NCBI GenBank assembly: GCA_046074525.1
Contig: JBJTOK010000043.1
Location: 1-64,000 of the forward strand
DNA: 64,000 bases
Source of the DNA: JAHEZL01 sp046074525
GTDB taxonomy: Bacteria > Bacteroidota > Bacteroidia > Flavobacteriales_C > GCA-002722245
Reading direction: 5' to 3'
Part shown: positions 1-8,479 of the stretch, piece after piece
Layout of the letters: each line of letters opens with the position of its first letter
Numbering within the stretch: the first letter of the stretch is position 1
Position numbers and translations under genes: made by a program
Notes under the pieces: model-generated
What the model was told of the DNA's origin: nothing
What the model saw: only the letters and a program-made list of their open reading frames with translations
The model's database searches: none

Positions 1-139
1 AGTCCTGACCGAAACGGTCTGATTTACGCCACTTGTTCCAAAAAGAAATCTTTATTTTTTTTCTTTTTGGCATAGTTCATTCCGAAATTACTGGCATACT
101 CCACTCCGAAATCAGTGGCATAGTAGTGACCGAAATACA
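1..139. repeat. IS21-type terminal repeat array (element end or remnant)
   Basis: Three tandem 24-bp units occupy 68-91, 92-115 and 116-139. Each begins TGGCATA and carries a core CCGAAAT. A fourth related partial unit is at 1-19 (AGTCCTGACCGAAAC). Multiple short terminal repeats with GACCGAAA cores are characteristic of IS21-family ends, where the IstA transposase binds. No istA or istB gene is seen inside the window, so this is either one end of an element lying to the left or a relic. Assignment to IS21 rests on the repeat pattern only. Confidence 0.5.
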
Positions 140-149
140 CATTAAGGTG

Positions 150-335
150 ATGCTGTATATGACTATGATTGTAGCCATACTTATTTTGGCGTACAAAAAA
201 ATCAATAATCTTAAAGGTTATAAAATCGCAAAACTCAAATTTGAGATAGAAATAGACAGACTAATCACTAAAGAAATTGTTGTTTTATGCTGCGGAGATC
301 CTGATAAAGCACCTCATTTATGGAACGGAACTTAA
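150..335 (+). CDS. Small hypothetical protein with one membrane segment (doubtful)
   Basis: A 61-codon frame starts at an ATG just after the IS21-type repeats. The frame is open further upstream, but that part is repeat sequence, so 150 is the only sensible start. It encodes a hydrophobic stretch (residues about 4-16) followed by a charged segment and CCGDPDKAPH near the end. No family is recognised. It could be a chance frame between the element end and the next gene. Confidence 0.2.
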   Translation: MLYMTMIVAILILAYKKINNLKGYKIAKLKFEIEIDRLITKEIVVLCCGDPDKAPHLWNGT

Positions 336-411
336 GGTTTCGAACACTTATGGGCGAAGCCTAGTTGTTATTTTAATTGAAAAATAAGCCGAAGCCTTTG
401 GGAGTGGTCAA

Positions 412-439
412 ATCGCTTAGGCAAAAGAAGCCTAAGGCG
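412..439. other. Imperfect hairpin without U-tract
   Basis: CTTAGGC and GCCTAAG form a perfect 7-bp stem around an AAAAGAA loop, extendable by CG pairs past a one-base bulge. No T-run follows on either strand, so it does not look like an intrinsic terminator. The rest of 336-516 shows nothing recognisable. Confidence 0.3.
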
Positions 440-516
440 AGGGAAGAAATAAGGAAAACTTGTAAAAGGAATATGAACAAAATAGAAAAGTAACTGATGT
501 TCTGAACATTTTCAAG

Positions 517-771
517 TCAACACATCAAAAACAACGCAATAGCAATTGCACAAAACAGTGAATGAATAATTATTGGAGCGATCCTGGAATCTTCTTTTTT
601 TGACTTCAAAACATTATTGAACAAAAGCAAAAAACTAAACAACGGCAGCACTGCTGTTAGAAATACTGCATTCTCAGGAATCAATGTATTTCCCGAATCC
701 AAAACAAAGACAATGAAAATAATCACAAAATAAACTCCGTAAAAAATAAGTGTAGGCAATAACTTTTTCAT
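517..771 (-). CDS. Small hydrophobic membrane protein, unknown
   Basis: An 84-residue frame begins MKKLLPTLIFYG and has about three predicted membrane segments (residues 5-22, 34-50 and 66-82) separated by a short basic loop (KSKKED). I chose the MKK start; two in-frame ATGs lie 6 and 9 bases upstream. No family is recognised. It lies just downstream of lpd on the same strand, but the strong lpd terminator ends about 15 bases before its ATG. Expression would therefore need read-through or an internal promoter. Confidence 0.5.
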   Translation of the reverse strand: MKKLLPTLIFYGVYFVIIFIVFVLDSGNTLIPENAVFLTAVLPLFSFLLLFNNVLKSKKEDSRIAPIIIHSLFCAIAIALFLMC

Positions 772-783
772 CCTCATCATCCA

Positions 784-814
784 TTAAAAAAGGCGAATAA
801 AATTATTCGCCTTT
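784..814 (-). terminator. Intrinsic terminator of lpd
   Basis: On the minus strand a 10-bp perfect stem (AAAGGCGAAT / ATTCGCCTTT) with a 6-nt loop is followed by a run of T. It starts about 20 bases after the lpd stop codon and is the natural 3' end of the lpd transcript. Confidence 0.8.
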
Positions 815-834
815 CCTGTTTAGTAATACTAATT

Positions 835-2238
835 TCAAATATGCAACGCTCTCTTCCCTGTAGCATCCAACGCCGCTTCCTTAAAGGATTCGGTGAAGGT
901 TGGGTGAGCATGGCAAATACGGGAAATATCTTCAGCAGAGGCACGGAATTCCATCGCAACAACTGCTTCAGCAATCATATCCGCAACACGCGGACCTATC
1001 ATGTGCACACCTAAAATTTCATCGGTGTCTTTGTGCGCGAGCACTTTCACAAATCCGAATTCATCGTCCATACTTGCACGGGCGCGGCCGCTGGCTTTGA
1101 ACGGGAAGTTTCCGGCTTTGTAAGGAATATTGGCGGTTTTCAATTGCTCTTCTGTTTGACCCACAGCAGCAACTTCAGGCCAGGTGTATACTACTCCCGG
1201 AATCAAGTTGTGGTCAATATGCGGTTTTTGACCGGCCATTAATTCCGCAACAAAAACACCTTCTTCTTCAGCTTTGTGTGCGAGCATCGCACCTTTCACC
1301 ACGTCGCCAATAGCATAGATGCCCGGCACGTTGGTTTCGAGGTGGTTGTTCACTTCTACACGACCTTTATCGTCGACTTTCACGCCGGCTTTGTCCAAAC
1401 CGAGCCCTTCGGTGTATGGTTTTCTTCCTACAGAGATCAAACAATAATCTCCTTTGAATTCTACTTTTTCTCCTTTGCTGTCTTCGGCTACTACCACAGC
1501 ACCTTTGCCGCTGGCTTTGGCCGACAATACTTTATGACTGAGGAAAAATTCGAAGCCGAGTTTCGTCAATGCCTTCTGCAATTCCTTACCGAGGGACTTG
1601 TCCATCGTAGGAATAATTGCCGGAGCAAATTCCACTACCTGTACTTTAGCACCCAAACGCGCATAAACAGAACCCAATTCGAGTCCGATCACACCGCCAC
1701 CAATCACGATAAGGTTTTTAGGAACTTCCGTCAAGCTCAATGCTTCAGTCGAAGTAATCACTCGTTTTTTATCGATTTCCATTCCCGGAAAAGCAGCAGG
1801 TTTTGAGCCTGTAGCGATAATTGTTTTTGCAGCGCTGATTTGCTGAGTGCCTTTCTCACCTTTGATTTCAATAGTGTTTTTGTTCACGAAGGAACCCACA
1901 CCCTGAAACACGTCAATCTTGTTCTTCTTCATCAGGAATTTGATGCCGTCACAAGTTTGGGAAATCACCTTGTTCTTGCGCTCTATCATCTGCTTGATGT
2001 TAACGGCGAGGCCTTTCACATCAATACCATGTTCCTTGAAAGTATGATTGGCATTATGATAATGCTCGGAAGAATCCAGTAAAGCTTTGGAAGGGATACA
2101 GCCCACATTGAGGCAGGTACCGCCTAGGGTAGAATATTTTTCAATAATTGCGGTTTTCATTCCCAGCTGAGCGCAACGGATTGCAGCTACATAACCACCA
2201 GGACCCGAACCGATCACAACAACGTCATATGTACTCAT
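835..2238 (-). CDS. lpdA: Dihydrolipoyl dehydrogenase (E3)
   Basis: A 467-aa FAD/NAD-dependent disulfide oxidoreductase that reoxidises the dihydrolipoyl groups of 2-oxoacid dehydrogenase complexes and the glycine cleavage system. Visible motifs are the N-terminal FAD fold GSGPGGYVAA (residues 10-19), the redox disulfide GGTCLNVGCIPSK (C42/C47), the NAD fold GGGVIGLELG, the second FAD motif YAIGDV, and the C-terminal dimer-interface HAHPTFTE with catalytic H445 and E450. Length is typical of the family. kdsD lies 30 bp upstream on the same strand and may be co-transcribed. No E1 or E2 gene is nearby, so which complex it serves cannot be read from context. Confidence 0.97.
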   Translation of the reverse strand: MSTYDVVVIGSGPGGYVAAIRCAQLGMKTAIIEKYSTLGGTCLNVGCIPSKALLDSSEHYHNANHTFKEHGIDVKGLAVNIKQMIERKNKVISQTCDGIKFLMKKNKIDVFQGVGSFVNKNTIEIKGEKGTQQISAAKTIIATGSKPAAFPGMEIDKKRVITSTEALSLTEVPKNLIVIGGGVIGLELGSVYARLGAKVQVVEFAPAIIPTMDKSLGKELQKALTKLGFEFFLSHKVLSAKASGKGAVVVAEDSKGEKVEFKGDYCLISVGRKPYTEGLGLDKAGVKVDDKGRVEVNNHLETNVPGIYAIGDVVKGAMLAHKAEEEGVFVAELMAGQKPHIDHNLIPGVVYTWPEVAAVGQTEEQLKTANIPYKAGNFPFKASGRARASMDDEFGFVKVLAHKDTDEILGVHMIGPRVADMIAEAVVAMEFRASAEDISRICHAHPTFTESFKEAALDATGKRALHI

Positions 2239-2268
2239 AGTAATATTATTTATTCGCTAATTTATATT

Positions 2269-3237
2269 TTATTTCAATCCTTCCCTTATTAGATCATGGA
2301 AATGTACCATTCCGTAGTATTTTCCCGAAGCGTCAACAACGATCAGCTGCGTGATATTTTTTTGCTCCAGCATTTCAAGGCCCTTGATAGCCAACTCATC
2401 TTTGCTGATGGTTTTAGGGTTGTGGCCCATGATGTCCTTAGCATTCAAAAGACTCACATCGCCTCCTTTTTCCAGCATACGGCGGATATCTCCATCGGTA
2501 ATGATGCCGGTGATATTGCTTTTGGTATCGAGCACAACCGTAGCGCCCAAACGCCTGGAAGATATTTCGTAAATGATTTCTTTGATGGTAGCAGTCTCCA
2601 AAACCTTTGGTGCTTCGCCTTTACAGAAGCTTTCCAGTTTGAGCGACAATTGTTTTCCTAAAGTCCCGCCGGGATGGAATTTCGCAAAATCTTCAGCAGT
2701 AATATTTTTCATTTCCAGTAAACAAACCGCTATAGCATCGCCCATTGCGAGTTGCGCAGTAGTACTGGCTGTTGGCACCACATTGATGGCGCAGGCTTCC
2801 TGCTCTACACCGGTGTAAATAAAAAAATCGGCTTCTTTCGCCAGCACCGAATTTTCATTACCTGCCATAGCAATAAGCTTATTGCCACGCTCTTTGAGAA
2901 AGGGAATGAGCGCTTTTATTTCCGGACTGTTCCCGCTGTTGGAGATGCAAATCACCACATCGTCTTTCTGCACCACACCCAAATCGCCATGAATGGCATC
3001 GGCAGCGTGCATGAAAATTGCGGGAGTCCCGGTAGAATTCAATGTTGCAACAATCTTATTGGCAATATTTGCACTTTTTCCAATGCCGCTGATGATCACT
3101 CTGCCTTTACTGCGAAAAAGCAGTTCAACCGCGGCAACAAACGAAGCGTTAACACTGCTTTTCAGGGCTAGCAAGGCTTTCGCCTCTACTTCAATGGTGC
3201 TTTGAGCGATTTTTATGAGCTTTTCCCTGTCTATCAA
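2269..3237 (-). CDS. kdsD: D-arabinose-5-phosphate isomerase (KpsF/GutQ/KdsD family)
   Basis: A 322-aa protein with an N-terminal SIS sugar-isomerase domain (about 40-185; SGIGKSANIANKIVATL, ISNSGNSPEIKAL, HPGGTLGKQL) followed by two CBS domains (about 205-320; ITDGDIRRML). The family interconverts ribulose-5-phosphate and arabinose-5-phosphate, the first committed step to Kdo for lipopolysaccharide. The SIS+CBS layout and length match the family. It is divergent from recQ and precedes lpd with a 30-bp gap. A GutQ-like paralogue cannot be excluded by sequence alone. Confidence 0.93.
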   Translation of the reverse strand: MIDREKLIKIAQSTIEVEAKALLALKSSVNASFVAAVELLFRSKGRVIISGIGKSANIANKIVATLNSTGTPAIFMHAADAIHGDLGVVQKDDVVICISNSGNSPEIKALIPFLKERGNKLIAMAGNENSVLAKEADFFIYTGVEQEACAINVVPTASTTAQLAMGDAIAVCLLEMKNITAEDFAKFHPGGTLGKQLSLKLESFCKGEAPKVLETATIKEIIYEISSRRLGATVVLDTKSNITGIITDGDIRRMLEKGGDVSLLNAKDIMGHNPKTISKDELAIKGLEMLEQKNITQLIVVDASGKYYGMVHFHDLIREGLK

Positions 3238-3343
3238 AACTTTATATTTTTTAGAAAATTGATTTTATGCTGGCGTGATAAAACTTTATGTTGTATTTTT
3301 AATTTGTATTTCACAAAAATATCAAACTTACTGAAGATTACTA

Positions 3344-5536
3344 ATGGAGATAGAGGTCACTGACCGCTCCCTCACAGAAGCACTGAAAAAATATTTTGGA
3401 TTCAGCGGCTTCAAGGGCCGGCAGGAAGAAATAATAAACAACTTGCTTTCTGGTAAAGACAGCTTTGTTATTATGCCCACTGGTGGCGGTAAGTCTTTGT
3501 GCTACCAGCTCCCCGCCCTCATCTCCGAAGGAACAGCCATCATCGTTTCTCCTCTCATCGCATTAATGAAAAATCAGGTGGACGCCATCCGCGGCCATTC
3601 TGAAGAAAACAATATCGCGCATTATCTCAACTCTTCTTTAACCAAAACACAGATCAGCATTGTTAAAGACGACATCAAGGCGGGCAAGACAAAGCTTTTG
3701 TATGTTGCTCCCGAATCCCTCACCAAAAACGAAAACATTGAATTTCTGAAAAGCATCAATGTTTCTTTTTTCGCGATTGATGAAGCCCACTGTATTTCTG
3801 AATGGGGTCACGATTTCCGTCCCGAATACCGCAAGCTCAAAACCATTATTGAGGACATCACCAGACGCCCTATTATAGCGCTTACAGCAACAGCAACTCC
3901 AAAAGTGCAGCAGGATATTCAAAAGAATCTGGGCATGCAGGACGCGATGGTGTACAAAGATTCCTTTAACCGTCCGAACCTGTACTATGAAGTACGACCG
4001 AAACACGATATCAACAAAGACATCATCCGTTTTATCAAGGGCCACGAGGGAAAATCGGGAATCATTTATTGTCTGAGCAGAAAGAAAGTAGAGGAAACCG
4101 CTGAACTCCTGCAACTGAATGGCATCAAGGCTTTGCCTTATCATGCCGGACTGGATGCCGGGGCACGCGCCGCTCACCAGGATGCCTTCCTGATGGAAGA
4201 TGTTAATGTGATTGTGGCCACCATTGCCTTCGGGATGGGCATCGATAAACCGGATGTTCGTTTTGTGATTCACTATGATATTCCTAAAAGTCTGGAAGGT
4301 TATTACCAGGAAACAGGACGTGCCGGCCGCGACGGTGGTGAAGGCGTTTGCGTAACCTACTACGCCTACAAAGACATCGAAAAACTGGAAAAATTCCTCG
4401 TCGGCAAACCCATCGCTGAACAGGAAATAGGCAAACAATTGCTGCATGAAATGGTAAGTTTCGCCGAATCGGCAGTATGTCGCAGAAAGCTGCTGCTGCG
4501 CTATTTTGGTGAAAATTACGACGATGGTAAATGCGACAAAGGCTGCGATAATTGTCGCAACCCTAAAGATAAATTCGATGGTACCGAATACATTGATATT
4601 CTCCTCTCAGCAGTAAAAGAACTGAAAGAAAAATTCAAGTCGAAATACATTTCTGATTTCATCACGGGCATGGCCCATCAGGAAGTAAAGGATCACCGCC
4701 ACGATGCACATCCGCTCTTTGGCTCAGGCAAAGAAAAAGACGCCAAGTTCTGGAATGCCGTGATCCGTCAATCGGTAGTTCACGGCTTCCTCGAAAAAGA
4801 CGTAGAAAGCTACGGTACACTGAAACTCACCGCTGAAGGGGAGAAATTCCTGGAAAGTCCGCAAACAGTGATGCTCACGCAAAATCACGATTACGATAAA
4901 ATGCCGATGGATGAAAGCGAAGGTAACCAGAAGTCGCATGCTGCTGACGAAGGTTTGCTGCTGATTTTAAAGGATCTCCGCAAGAAAATCGGCAAGGAGA
5001 AAGGCGTTCCTCCTTTCGTTGTTTTCCAGGATCCGTCACTGCACGACATGGCTATCCAGTATCCAAGTACCATGGATGAACTGCAGCAGATTGCAGGCGT
5101 GGGAAGCGGAAAAGCCAGCAAATTCGGTAAACCATTCGTGGAAGCGATTGCTAATTATGTAAAAGAAAACGACATCGACCGTCCGCAGGATTTGGTTATT
5201 AAATCTGCTGTAAATAAAAGCGGACTCAAAGTTTACATCATACAGAACATCGACCGCAAAGTGCCGTTGGAGGACATCGCCAAAGCCAAGGGAAAAACCT
5301 ACAACGATATCCTTGCTGAAATAGAAGCCATTGTCGCTTCAGGAACAAAAATCAATCTGGATTACTACATCTCCGACATCGTGGAAGAAGATTTACAGGA
5401 CGAAATCTTTGAGTATTTCAACGATGCCGAAACTGACTCTATTGAAAATGCAATGGAAGAATTCGACGGTGAAAATTTATCCGAAGAAGACATGCGTTTG
5501 ATGAGAGTCAAGTTTTTGAGTGATGTGGCGAATTAA
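3344..5536 (+). CDS. recQ: ATP-dependent DNA helicase RecQ
   Basis: A 730-aa superfamily 2 3'-5' DNA helicase used in recombination and fork repair. Seen in order: Walker A MPTGGGKS (K50), Walker B/DEAH (D146-H149) followed by the RecQ aromatic-rich loop, motif III TATATP, motif VI QETGRAGRDG, the zinc-binding region with spaced Cys (CRRKLLLRYFG...CDKGCDNC, about 380-410), the RQC winged helix, and an HRDC domain (about 545-620), with a C-terminal extension ending in an acidic segment. About 730 aa is usual for Bacteroidota RecQ. It is transcribed alone, divergently from kdsD. Confidence 0.97.
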   Translation: MEIEVTDRSLTEALKKYFGFSGFKGRQEEIINNLLSGKDSFVIMPTGGGKSLCYQLPALISEGTAIIVSPLIALMKNQVDAIRGHSEENNIAHYLNSSLTKTQISIVKDDIKAGKTKLLYVAPESLTKNENIEFLKSINVSFFAIDEAHCISEWGHDFRPEYRKLKTIIEDITRRPIIALTATATPKVQQDIQKNLGMQDAMVYKDSFNRPNLYYEVRPKHDINKDIIRFIKGHEGKSGIIYCLSRKKVEETAELLQLNGIKALPYHAGLDAGARAAHQDAFLMEDVNVIVATIAFGMGIDKPDVRFVIHYDIPKSLEGYYQETGRAGRDGGEGVCVTYYAYKDIEKLEKFLVGKPIAEQEIGKQLLHEMVSFAESAVCRRKLLLRYFGENYDDGKCDKGCDNCRNPKDKFDGTEYIDILLSAVKELKEKFKSKYISDFITGMAHQEVKDHRHDAHPLFGSGKEKDAKFWNAVIRQSVVHGFLEKDVESYGTLKLTAEGEKFLESPQTVMLTQNHDYDKMPMDESEGNQKSHAADEGLLLILKDLRKKIGKEKGVPPFVVFQDPSLHDMAIQYPSTMDELQQIAGVGSGKASKFGKPFVEAIANYVKENDIDRPQDLVIKSAVNKSGLKVYIIQNIDRKVPLEDIAKAKGKTYNDILAEIEAIVASGTKINLDYYISDIVEEDLQDEIFEYFNDAETDSIENAMEEFDGENLSEEDMRLMRVKFLSDVAN

Positions 5537-5566
5537 AAATCACCAATCTTATTTTAACACGCGATA

Positions 5567-5695
5567 TTTCCCTCTCGGAGGAGAGGGGTGTGTTGGATAG
5601 TGTCAGGGGAGGGAGATGGATCATGTATAACGTTTCCATCTCCCTGCTCCCGCGCAAAAAGCCCTCTCTCCTCCGAGAGGGAAACCCATGCGTGC
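5567..5695. repeat. Palindromic repeat pair, family A (MITE-like)
   Basis: Two inverted copies of a roughly 50-60-bp element face each other. The outer ends are TTTCCCTCTCGGAGGAGAG (5567-5585) and its complement near 5672-5693. The inner ends GGGAGATGGA (5611-5620) and TCCATCTCCC (5635-5644) also pair, so the segment can form a large cruciform or transcript hairpin. A third copy of the same element is at about 31289-31349. It sits between the convergent ends of recQ and the M20 gene, where it may act as a transcription stop. Confidence 0.75.
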
Positions 5696-5717
5696 ATTCC
5701 TCAGAAAATAAATTGGA

Positions 5718-6905
5718 TTACTTCTCCTTCAACATCCCCAGCGCGATAAAGGACATGAGTCCCATGCCGGTTTCCAGCGCCGATTCATCGATATCAAAAG
5801 TGGAAGTATGCAAACGGGAGGTGATGCCCTTGTTCGCATTTCTAACGCCGAGGCGATAGAAGCACGATGGCAAAACCTGTGAGTAAAAAGCAAAATCTTC
5901 GGAGGTCATGCGCAAATCGAGTTCATGCACATTTTCTTTTCCAAGAAATTCATCCGCCAGTTTCCAGGATTTTACGGTAGTATTTTCTTCGTTCACCAGG
6001 AAAGGATAGCCTTTCTGGATATCGAAATCCACTGAACCACCCATTCCTTCAGCAACGCTGTGCGCCAGTCGCTGCATGATTTCATGGGCTTTCGCTCTCC
6101 ACTCTTCATCCATCGTACGGAAAGTTCCTTCCATCTTCACAATGTCGGGAATTACGTTGGTAACGCCCAAACCTTCAATTCTTCCAAAAGACAAAACAGA
6201 AGGAACAGTTGGAGAAGTATGACGACTCACTACTTGCTGCATCGACACGATCATGTGCGATGCAATGAGAATAGGATCAATAATATTTTGGGGCATGGCA
6301 GCGTGCCCGCCCTTGCCTTTGATGGTCACATAAATTTCGTCGCAGCTCGCCATATACATCCCGCGGCGGAAGCCCACGTGACCGGCATCCATCTCAGGGA
6401 AAACATGCTGACCGATAATCAACTCCGCATCAGGATTCTTAAGTGCACCCTCTTTAATCATGAGCGATGCACCACCCGGCAATACTTCTTCTCCCGGTTG
6501 GAAAATGAGTTTTACCGTACCTTCAAAGTCATCTTTAAGTGCATTGAGAATCTTCGCCACACCCATGAGGGATGATGTGTGCACATCATGACCGCAAGCG
6601 TGCATCACACCTGTATTTTGTGAGCAGTAAGAAGCTTCATTTTCTTCGGTGATCGGCAAGGCATCAATATCTCCACGGAGGGCAATGACTTTTTTGCCGG
6701 GATTTTTCCCTTCAATAATCGCAACAATCCCCGTTTCCACATAACCGGCCTTGTAAGGCACGCCAATCTGATCAAGATAAGAGCGGATGAACTTTGAGGT
6801 TTCGTATTCCTTGAAAGACAATTCAGGATGCGCGTGTAAATGCCTTCGTACCTGAGTGATTTCCTTCAGGTATTCCTTGGCGAGCGCTTTTACTTTATCC
6901 TTCAT
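5718..6905 (-). CDS. M20 family amidohydrolase (N-acyl-amino-acid hydrolase type)
   Basis: A 395-aa zinc-dependent peptidase M20/amidohydrolase of the hippurate hydrolase/IAA-amino-acid hydrolase subgroup. Motifs: RRHLHAHPELSFKEYET near the N terminus, metal-binding HACGHDVHTSS, QPGEEVLPGGASLM with the catalytic/metal Glu pair, GKGGHAAMPQ in the lid/dimerisation domain, and TSEDFAFY close to the C terminus. The chosen start gives MKDKVKALAKEYL; the frame is open 20 codons further upstream, but that part is not family-like and would run into the divergent gene's promoter region. Likely cytoplasmic. The natural substrate cannot be determined. Confidence 0.93.
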   Translation of the reverse strand: MKDKVKALAKEYLKEITQVRRHLHAHPELSFKEYETSKFIRSYLDQIGVPYKAGYVETGIVAIIEGKNPGKKVIALRGDIDALPITEENEASYCSQNTGVMHACGHDVHTSSLMGVAKILNALKDDFEGTVKLIFQPGEEVLPGGASLMIKEGALKNPDAELIIGQHVFPEMDAGHVGFRRGMYMASCDEIYVTIKGKGGHAAMPQNIIDPILIASHMIVSMQQVVSRHTSPTVPSVLSFGRIEGLGVTNVIPDIVKMEGTFRTMDEEWRAKAHEIMQRLAHSVAEGMGGSVDFDIQKGYPFLVNEENTTVKSWKLADEFLGKENVHELDLRMTSEDFAFYSQVLPSCFYRLGVRNANKGITSRLHTSTFDIDESALETGMGLMSFIALGMLKEK

Positions 6906-6986
6906 TGCTTGAAAATAGAGGCGTAAAGATATAAAATTTAGGAAAGCTGAGTATACAGCGTCCAATCAATGTATCTTAGATCGGAC

Positions 6987-7541
6987 ATGAAATTTTTAAT
7001 CCCCGTAAATACTCCGCTGAGATTAGCTTTGCTGACCCTGATTTTACTGGGTTTTTGCCTTACATCCGATTACCTCATCACGAACCAACCTTTTTTGCCC
7101 AAACCCCTCTGGGGCTTGTATGATGGCTTTGTACACGGTAGCGTGGGTGTAATGGTTATGCTACCCCTGCTAAAAGAACTTCGGATCAAATGGCTCATCC
7201 TTTTTTTCCTCTGCGCTTCCCTTGTCGATATTGATCATTTTATTGCTGCAAAATCATTCTCTGTTTCAGAAGTGATGCTCCTTCCCATGCGCCCCCCAAC
7301 TCATAGTTTTACTTTCGCATTCATTGCAGGAAGTGCCGCAGCACTGTTTTTCAAAAAGCGCCTGCTAGCCTTCTGGATCGTCTTCGGATGCCTTGCTTCT
7401 CACGTCATCAGAGATGCTTCCAGCGGGGTAACACCAATGTTTTATCCTGCCGATTTTGAACGTATCCCCGTGGTATCATACTTGCTGCTTGAGGGGCTGA
7501 TTTTATATATTTCATACCGCATAGCAAAACAGGAAAAATGA
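6987..7541 (+). CDS. YdjM/DUF457-like membrane metal-dependent hydrolase
   Basis: A 184-aa integral membrane protein with about five hydrophobic segments. Histidine/aspartate motifs typical of the LexA-regulated YdjM-like inner-membrane hydrolases are visible: FVHGSVG, SLVDIDHF, PPTHSFTFAF and ASHVIRDASSG. These would form a metal site near the membrane. The start MKFLIPVN is preferred; an in-frame ATG lies 18 bases upstream. Its last four bases (ATGA) overlap the start of the next gene, so the two are translationally coupled. Activity is inferred from motifs only. Confidence 0.6.
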   Translation: MKFLIPVNTPLRLALLTLILLGFCLTSDYLITNQPFLPKPLWGLYDGFVHGSVGVMVMLPLLKELRIKWLILFFLCASLVDIDHFIAAKSFSVSEVMLLPMRPPTHSFTFAFIAGSAAALFFKKRLLAFWIVFGCLASHVIRDASSGVTPMFYPADFERIPVVSYLLLEGLILYISYRIAKQEK

Positions 7542-8479
7542 AAAAACTGCTCCTCATACTCGCTTTGCCGCTGATACTCATCGGTGCTTTCTTGCTCTTC
7601 ATGAATTCGGGCGCAGGAGGCAATATGTCCAGCGGTGATTTCAGCGATACATTGTCGCCACTGGTTTTCCAGCACAATCCTATTGATGGCCAATTTGCTT
7701 TTGTAAGTATTCCTTCACAAAAATTAAAAGCGAAACTGATTCCCAACCTCGAGCAAAGAAAGAAAAGAGGCATTTCCGAAATTCCGGGAATACTGGGTGT
7801 AACGCACTTTTTTCTTGATCATGATTTAACAACAGGCTTTGTACACCCCTACACACAAAACTTCTTTAATGTTTTGCCGCCTGAGGGCTATGTAATGAAA
7901 TTCGATCGCGCAACAGCTGAGGAAGGTTGGATTTATTACCTGAAAAAGAAGGATTTGAAAAGTACTGATACTCTTGGCCGACAATTCGCTTTCATGCGGC
8001 AATGGAAACTTTCCGACCTCGCGATGGAAATAAATAAAACCAAAATTACTGTCACCACAGCACCTTGTCGCTTTCATGCTCTGTGCGGCTGCATGCAGGT
8101 GAACAACAAACAAAATCCTTACAATGTTGAATTCCCCATTGGCAACTTCAGTAAAAGAAAGGGAGAGTATTCTTTAGCTGAACTCAATGAAATCGGGACT
8201 TACAGCGGCGGAACCATCGTTATCATCTGGGAAAATGAAAAAGGAGAAACATGGTTCCGCGATGTGCATGGCTCGGTAAACGACATGATTACAGAAGCAT
8301 TGAAAATCAGGAAGCAGTACAATATTGATCCGGTAATTGCGATTGGCGATGCCGGACCCTTCGCACAAAAGGTGCGAGCCGATGAAAATAACATTGTGTA
8401 CAGCAAAGACATCAACGCTATTTTTCCAACCGGCAGCAGATTTGGCGCTGGTTTTGGCTATGTACCGTTAAAACGCTAA
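7538..8479 (+). CDS. Membrane-anchored or secreted protein, unknown function
   Basis: A 313-aa protein with an N-terminal hydrophobic anchor or signal (residues 3-22, LLLILALPLILIGAFLLFM). The body is soluble with a cysteine cluster APCRFHALCGCMQVN (about 180-195) and a C-terminal glycine-rich segment containing AIGDAGPFAQKV and GSRFGAGFGYV. I do not recognise the family. It is coupled by an ATGA overlap to the preceding YdjM-like hydrolase, suggesting a joint function at the membrane. Its stop codon directly abuts the stop codon of the convergent FG-GAP gene with no base between them. Confidence 0.75.
   Translation: MKKLLLILALPLILIGAFLLFMNSGAGGNMSSGDFSDTLSPLVFQHNPIDGQFAFVSIPSQKLKAKLIPNLEQRKKRGISEIPGILGVTHFFLDHDLTTGFVHPYTQNFFNVLPPEGYVMKFDRATAEEGWIYYLKKKDLKSTDTLGRQFAFMRQWKLSDLAMEINKTKITVTTAPCRFHALCGCMQVNNKQNPYNVEFPIGNFSKRKGEYSLAELNEIGTYSGGTIVIIWENEKGETWFRDVHGSVNDMITEALKIRKQYNIDPVIAIGDAGPFAQKVRADENNIVYSKDINAIFPTGSRFGAGFGYVPLKR

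Noticed and set aside
1276..1806. Long plus-strand open frame opposite lpd
   Set aside because: It is the antisense shadow of a well-conserved FAD enzyme; its translation is His/Phe/Arg-rich without any motif.
3638..4447. 269-codon minus-strand frame opposite recQ
   Set aside because: It mirrors the helicase domain codons; composition is Phe/Val-rich and unlike a protein family.
5590..5859. 89-codon plus-strand frame across the palindromic repeat
   Set aside because: Begins inside repeat family A and overlaps the end of the M20 gene antisense; no protein-like content.
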